DNA of 64,000 nt from Arthrobacter sp. TMP15 (GTDB lineage: Bacteria; Actinomycetota; Actinomycetes; Actinomycetales; Micrococcaceae), in the NCBI RefSeq assembly GCF_039529835.1, contig NZ_CP154262.1:1984001-2048000 (forward strand), read 5' to 3'. The position numbers and the translations under genes were made by a program. Numbering within the stretch: position 1 is the first letter of the stretch; each line of letters starts with the position of its first letter. Below are positions 60,207 to 64,000 of the stretch, piece after piece. Under the pieces are notes generated by a model. The model saw nothing but the letters and a program-made list of their open reading frames with translations, was not told the DNA's origin and searched no databases.

Positions 60207-63200
60207 TTAAGCAACATACGGGGGTTGCTGTGAGCCTCTTTGATGGTATCGGTTTGCCGGGGCACCAACCAACACGGGCGGCTCCGGGAGTAGATGGGTG
60301 TTTTGTAGATCCCAGGCTTCCAACGCTTGCACAGTGATCCCACGTGGACCTGTGCGTCGCGTGAGCCCGCGAATGAGCAGTATTCGGGTACCAAAAAGCA
60401 ATGGTCCGGACTTTTCCTGCGCCTCGGTGAAGAACGTTGTATCCACACACCCAGTGCCGTCATCGATGCTGATGAACACTACCCGTTTCCCGCCCCGCAT
60501 GGGCGGTGTTTGGGTTGCCACCCGCACCCCCGCCACCAAGACTTCCGTATTATTGCGCAGAGCCAGCAAGTGTTCGGCTCGGATCACACCCAGCCGGTCC
60601 AACAGTGGGGCATAACTATCCATCAGGTGTCCACTGACATCCAAGGACAACAAATCCAGTTCCGTACCCACCGTCTGCGCCAAATCTGCTGGCGAGTGGA
60701 TCGCCTGAAGGCTGCCCAGTTCAATATCCTCTAAGGGCAATGCCAACTGTCCGGTAATAGCTTGGGTTCGTTTATTTGACTTATGCGCCGGCAGGCTATT
60801 GACGTGTGCAACGAGGTCCGCCCTGTTGGCCGTATTCCCTGTCCCAACTTGTGCCTGACGGTGCAGGGAATCCAGGGCTCCCAGCTGGGCCAAGCGTTTC
60901 AAGGTTGGTCGGCTCATTTTGGCCCGGTCACGCAGGTCCGCTAGAGATTCATAGGGTTGACCGGCCACAATGCGTTTGAGTTCTGTACCCGAAAGACCGT
61001 ATACCCCGGCCAGACTTAGCCGGATGCCGGTCACAGCCTCGCCCTCAGCATCCTTACCACTGACATACCTGCCCACCACATCCTTAATAACCCGCTCAGC
61101 CCGGTACTCCCCGGTGCTTGCATTGATATCAAGGGCAAGGATGGGTATGCCCAGGCGTCTGGCCTCGGAAACCAATAAACGCCGCGGGTACATACCTGGA
61201 TCGTGTTCCCACAAGCCTGCCAAAAACTCCGCAGGGTGGTGTGCTTTTAGCCAAGCGGATTGGTAGGTCGGAATGGCGAAAGCAGCACCATGGGCCTTGC
61301 AAAAACCAAAGCTTCCAAAGGCCCTCAGCGTCTCCCACACCTCCTCAATGACGGCCTGGCTGTAGCCATGCTCTGCCGAGTTGTCCCTAAAGTACTTTTC
61401 CACAACCGGTTCCAACATTGGGTTCCCCAGCTGACGCCTAAACTCGTCCGCCCGGGACAATGTGCACTTGGTCATAGTGCTGAAGGTGCGCAGTACCTGT
61501 TCGTGAAAAACCGTCACTCCATGGGTTTCCTGCAGCACTGGTATGAGGTCCGAATGAGCATAGTGTGCTTGCGCGAAACCTGCCCGGCTCTCCAAAAAAG
61601 GTTTCACCATATTTGATTTCATGGGCCCAGGTCGGAACAGCGAAATGTCAATGACAAGGTCACTGAACTCTGTGGGGGCCATTTTTCCCACCAGCTCCCG
61701 CTGCCCCGGTGACTCAATTTGAAAGCAACCCAGCGTGTGGGTGCTGCGGATCAGCTCAAAGGTGGGTTCGTCGTCGAGCGGGACGGCGTCAAGATCGATC
61801 CCACCATCCTCGCCGATGAAAGGGGCGTCAGGGGTATGCCCGCCTTCAGCTGCCACAGCCTTCTTCGACGGGTGTAACCGGATGACTTCTCGCACCGCAT
61901 AAGCCATGGCACTTTGCATGCGCACACCCAGGACGTCGAGTTTGAGCATTCCCATTGCATCCATGTCATGTTTGTCGAACTGGCTCATGGGCAGCCCCAT
62001 CCCACTGGGCTGGACAGGCGTGCGGCTCAGCAACGAGGAATCCCCCAAGATCACTCCACACGGGTGCATTGAAATATGCCTGGGCAGCCTGTCCAGACGC
62101 TCGGTGAGGTCAACCAGTAGATCCAACTGGCCACCGCGTTCCCGGGCGCCGCCGGCTTGACTGAACTCTTCGCGCTCCTCCCCCTCAGGGTCTCCACCTT
62201 CTTGGTTGTAGCGAGACTGCCGGACTTGAGCCGCAAAATCTCGCAGTTCAGGCTTCTCCTCCAACGCTTCCCTGAAAGAACCCGCCGAGAAACGCCACAA
62301 TTGCTTGGCAATTTGATCAATTTCCCGTTTTTCTATCCCCAACGCCAGCCCCGCGTCCCTCACAGCACCGCGAGCACGATAACTATTTTGCATACTCATC
62401 AAGGTGACTCGTTTGGCACCAAAACGAGAAAATATTCGCCTATACACGTTATGGCGTTGAGCACTTTCCACATCAAGATCAATGTCAGGCAGCGTAGACC
62501 TGTCACTGGAAAGAAATCTTTCAAAAAGGAGGTCGTTGGCTATAGGGTCAACAGCGCTAACGCCCAAAACATAATTAACCAACGACGACGCCCCGGAACC
62601 TCTTGCTGCCCGGCGCACCCCCATTTCGCGAATCATTTCAGAGACTTCGGCCACAGTCAGAAAGTACGATTCGAAACCCAGCCCACCAATAGTGGCCAGT
62701 TCCATCTCAAGCCGGTTGCGGACTTTGTGCAGCTTCTCACCACGGAGGTCCGCAAACCGTTGAACAAGCCCTGCTTCGCTGCGCTGGCGTAGTTCGATGC
62801 CCGCCGGCTGGGACAGTCCCAAAACATCCAGTTCAGGGGTGGTTGGTTTTTTCCAGCCCAGATCGCTGGCCGGGTCCAGCCTGCACTTGTCAGCCAACTG
62901 GGCTGTGTTGGCCCACAGCTGTTCCAGCTCGGCACTGCCGTAGCCGCTTTGGTACACAATTTCTTTAGCTACTGCGGCCATCTGGGCGGCGCTTTTAAGC
63001 CAGGCCTGACCCGTAGGTTGCAAATCGTGGAGACGCTCAAGAGGGGCAATGTTCCGCGCAGCATCCAGAACATCTGCTGTAGGCGCGTCCTCCTCACGGG
63101 TGTAGCGCGCCGCGTTGCTCAGAACGGCAGGAACACCGAATTCCTGCGCCAGCTTTAGCATCCGCACCGCGTGAGCTGTGCTCATGGGAGCGCCAGGGGT

Positions 63201-63749
63201 ACTGAGATGGCTGAGGATCTCAACAACCATTGACCCTGCTGGCATGGCGTTGCGCCACGCCAAAAATTTTGTGCGCGGAAGTAAATACTTGCGCCCGTTC
63301 AACGACCTGCCAACGGGTGAGTAGGGACCCAACAATACTGTCAACGCCGGCTTCTGAGTCTCCGGATCAAGCACACCGGCAGCCAGCTGCTCCAGCGTGA
63401 TCCCCACCACCGGCTGGTTATGGGCGGCCGAGATCAGGCTGCACAGGGCGGCGTATCCTGCCCCCGGGGCCATACAAGCGTTTCCATGGGCTAGGACAAC
63501 CACCCTTCCCACTTTTTCAAGACCCTCCGAGCCTTCTTCCAAAACGGCAAGGTCCACACCAATGATTGGGTCTATTCCAGCGGCCATGCACGCTTTAACA
63601 TGTTTTACCGAGCCATAAAGACCGTCCCGGTCGGTGACAGCCAGCGCATCACCGTCCACTGCGGCCGTTTGGGCAAGATCGTCGGGCCAGGAAACCCCAA
63701 AGTGGGCACTGTAGGCGGAGTAGCTATGCAAATGGACAAAGTTACGCAC
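60207..63749 (-). CDS. dnaE2: Error-prone DNA polymerase III alpha subunit DnaE2
   Basis: Damage-inducible C-family polymerase that works with ImuA/ImuB in translesion synthesis. The 1180 residues: N-terminal PHP domain (VHLHSYSAYSAHFG), palm with RGSGASSLVNYVLG and PDIDLDVESAQR, finger region SFGFCKAHGAAFA, HhH and OB (ISIDDGTGCVDTTFF) domains. It lacks the long C-terminal replisome-binding tail of DnaE1. GTG 63749 has GGAGGA eight bases upstream and overlaps the previous gene by 8 nt. No LexA box was identified. Confidence 0.93.
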   Translation of the reverse strand: MRNFVHLHSYSAYSAHFGVSWPDDLAQTAAVDGDALAVTDRDGLYGSVKHVKACMAAGIDPIIGVDLAVLEEGSEGLEKVGRVVVLAHGNACMAPGAGYAALCSLISAAHNQPVVGITLEQLAAGVLDPETQKPALTVLLGPYSPVGRSLNGRKYLLPRTKFLAWRNAMPAGSMVVEILSHLSTPGAPMSTAHAVRMLKLAQEFGVPAVLSNAARYTREEDAPTADVLDAARNIAPLERLHDLQPTGQAWLKSAAQMAAVAKEIVYQSGYGSAELEQLWANTAQLADKCRLDPASDLGWKKPTTPELDVLGLSQPAGIELRQRSEAGLVQRFADLRGEKLHKVRNRLEMELATIGGLGFESYFLTVAEVSEMIREMGVRRAARGSGASSLVNYVLGVSAVDPIANDLLFERFLSSDRSTLPDIDLDVESAQRHNVYRRIFSRFGAKRVTLMSMQNSYRARGAVRDAGLALGIEKREIDQIAKQLWRFSAGSFREALEEKPELRDFAAQVRQSRYNQEGGDPEGEEREEFSQAGGARERGGQLDLLVDLTERLDRLPRHISMHPCGVILGDSSLLSRTPVQPSGMGLPMSQFDKHDMDAMGMLKLDVLGVRMQSAMAYAVREVIRLHPSKKAVAAEGGHTPDAPFIGEDGGIDLDAVPLDDEPTFELIRSTHTLGCFQIESPGQRELVGKMAPTEFSDLVIDISLFRPGPMKSNMVKPFLESRAGFAQAHYAHSDLIPVLQETHGVTVFHEQVLRTFSTMTKCTLSRADEFRRQLGNPMLEPVVEKYFRDNSAEHGYSQAVIEEVWETLRAFGSFGFCKAHGAAFAIPTYQSAWLKAHHPAEFLAGLWEHDPGMYPRRLLVSEARRLGIPILALDINASTGEYRAERVIKDVVGRYVSGKDAEGEAVTGIRLSLAGVYGLSGTELKRIVAGQPYESLADLRDRAKMSRPTLKRLAQLGALDSLHRQAQVGTGNTANRADLVAHVNSLPAHKSNKRTQAITGQLALPLEDIELGSLQAIHSPADLAQTVGTELDLLSLDVSGHLMDSYAPLLDRLGVIRAEHLLALRNNTEVLVAGVRVATQTPPMRGGKRVVFISIDDGTGCVDTTFFTEAQEKSGPLLFGTRILLIRGLTRRTGPRGITVQALEAWDLQNTHLLPEPPVLVGAPANRYHQRGSQQPPYVA

Positions 63750-64000
63750 CGCCCTGCTCCTCCATAAACAACTCATCCACAGCGTCATATATCTTTATGA
63801 CGCGCCACCGTTCACTAGGCCGGTAGCGCACCACATCAACGGTTAAACTTTCATGTGCAGCTTCTGCAGGACCTTGCCCTGCCTCTTCCCGATGGACCTG
63901 CAACCGCCACATTTGCCTGTCAACAACCCCTACTCCTTCCCCCGGACGCACGCGTTTCTCGCTCTCCCACCAGGATCGGCGCTCATACCAGCACAGGGGA
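63742..64000 (-). CDS. C-terminal fragment of the gene preceding dnaE2 (ImuB-like polymerase Y or DUF6504)
   Basis: The last 85 residues of a longer protein run in from the window edge: PLCWYERRSWWESEKRV, then VVDRQMWRLQV and VVRYRPSERWRVIKIYDAVDEL. Trp/Arg-rich tails like this occur at the end of ImuB-type Y-family polymerases and in the DUF6504 proteins that sit between imuB and dnaE2. The stop overlaps the dnaE2 start by 8 nt, which supports an imuAB-dnaE2 mutasome cassette. The choice between the two cannot be made from this fragment. Confidence 0.7.
   Translation of the reverse strand, partial: PLCWYERRSWWESEKRVRPGEGVGVVDRQMWRLQVHREEAGQGPAEAAHESLTVDVVRYRPSERWRVIKIYDAVDELFMEEQGGA

Overview
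The window is a gene-dense, moderately high-GC stretch of an actinobacterial chromosome. Its housekeeping order and protein sequences point to the Arthrobacter-like Micrococcaceae: an actinobacterial integration host factor (mIHF), a PriA without a visible Walker A motif, an acVLRF1 protein, DUF6167 and DUF948 proteins, a zinc-less S4, and frequent GTG or TTG starts. Most genes read on the minus strand. No rRNA, tRNA, CRISPR array, transposase or phage gene was seen.

Layout. 1-14.7 kb (minus): the pyrimidine operon pyrR-pyrB-pyrC-(membrane protein)-carA-carB-pyrF, then mihF-gmk-rpoZ-coaBC-metK-priA. Most pyr genes overlap by 1-11 nt. A hairpin carrying the PyrR-binding consensus lies over the pyrR ribosome-binding region. 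14.9-16.3 kb (plus): a PrsW-type membrane protease. 16.4-30.2 kb (minus): rarA, rpsD, DUF948, DUF6167, alaS, ruvX, mltG, aroE-aroC-aroK-aroB, a small TPR-like protein, efp and nusB. These cover translation, shikimate/chorismate synthesis, peptidoglycan chain-length control and recombination. 30.3-34.4 kb: acVLRF1 (plus), then aspS and hisS (minus). 34.6-39.0 kb (plus): a membrane-anchored cyclophilin, a DUF349 protein and three lineage-specific genes, two of which look frame-disrupted. 39-48.4 kb (minus): rsh (ppGpp), secF-secD-yajC, ruvB-ruvA-ruvC and yebC. 48.4-55.9 kb: pdxT, then an accessory block, then pdxS. 56.9-64 kb (minus): PI-phosphate synthase, HIT protein, thrS, dnaE2, and the end of the gene before dnaE2.

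The most interesting part is 49.2-55.9 kb. The two subunits of PLP synthase (pdxS and pdxT), neighbours in many actinobacteria, are here about 6.8 kb apart. Between them lie an 894-residue protein fusing a complete asparagine synthetase to a CofE/F420-gamma-glutamyl-ligase-like domain, an M3 metallopeptidase, a GNAT acetyltransferase, and an orphan DapA-family aldolase. The aldolase gene is tightly bracketed by inverted copies of a 32-bp repeat. The amidotransferase + amino-acid ligase-like + acetyltransferase + peptidase set recalls, by analogy only, pathways that make small amidated or acetylated peptides.
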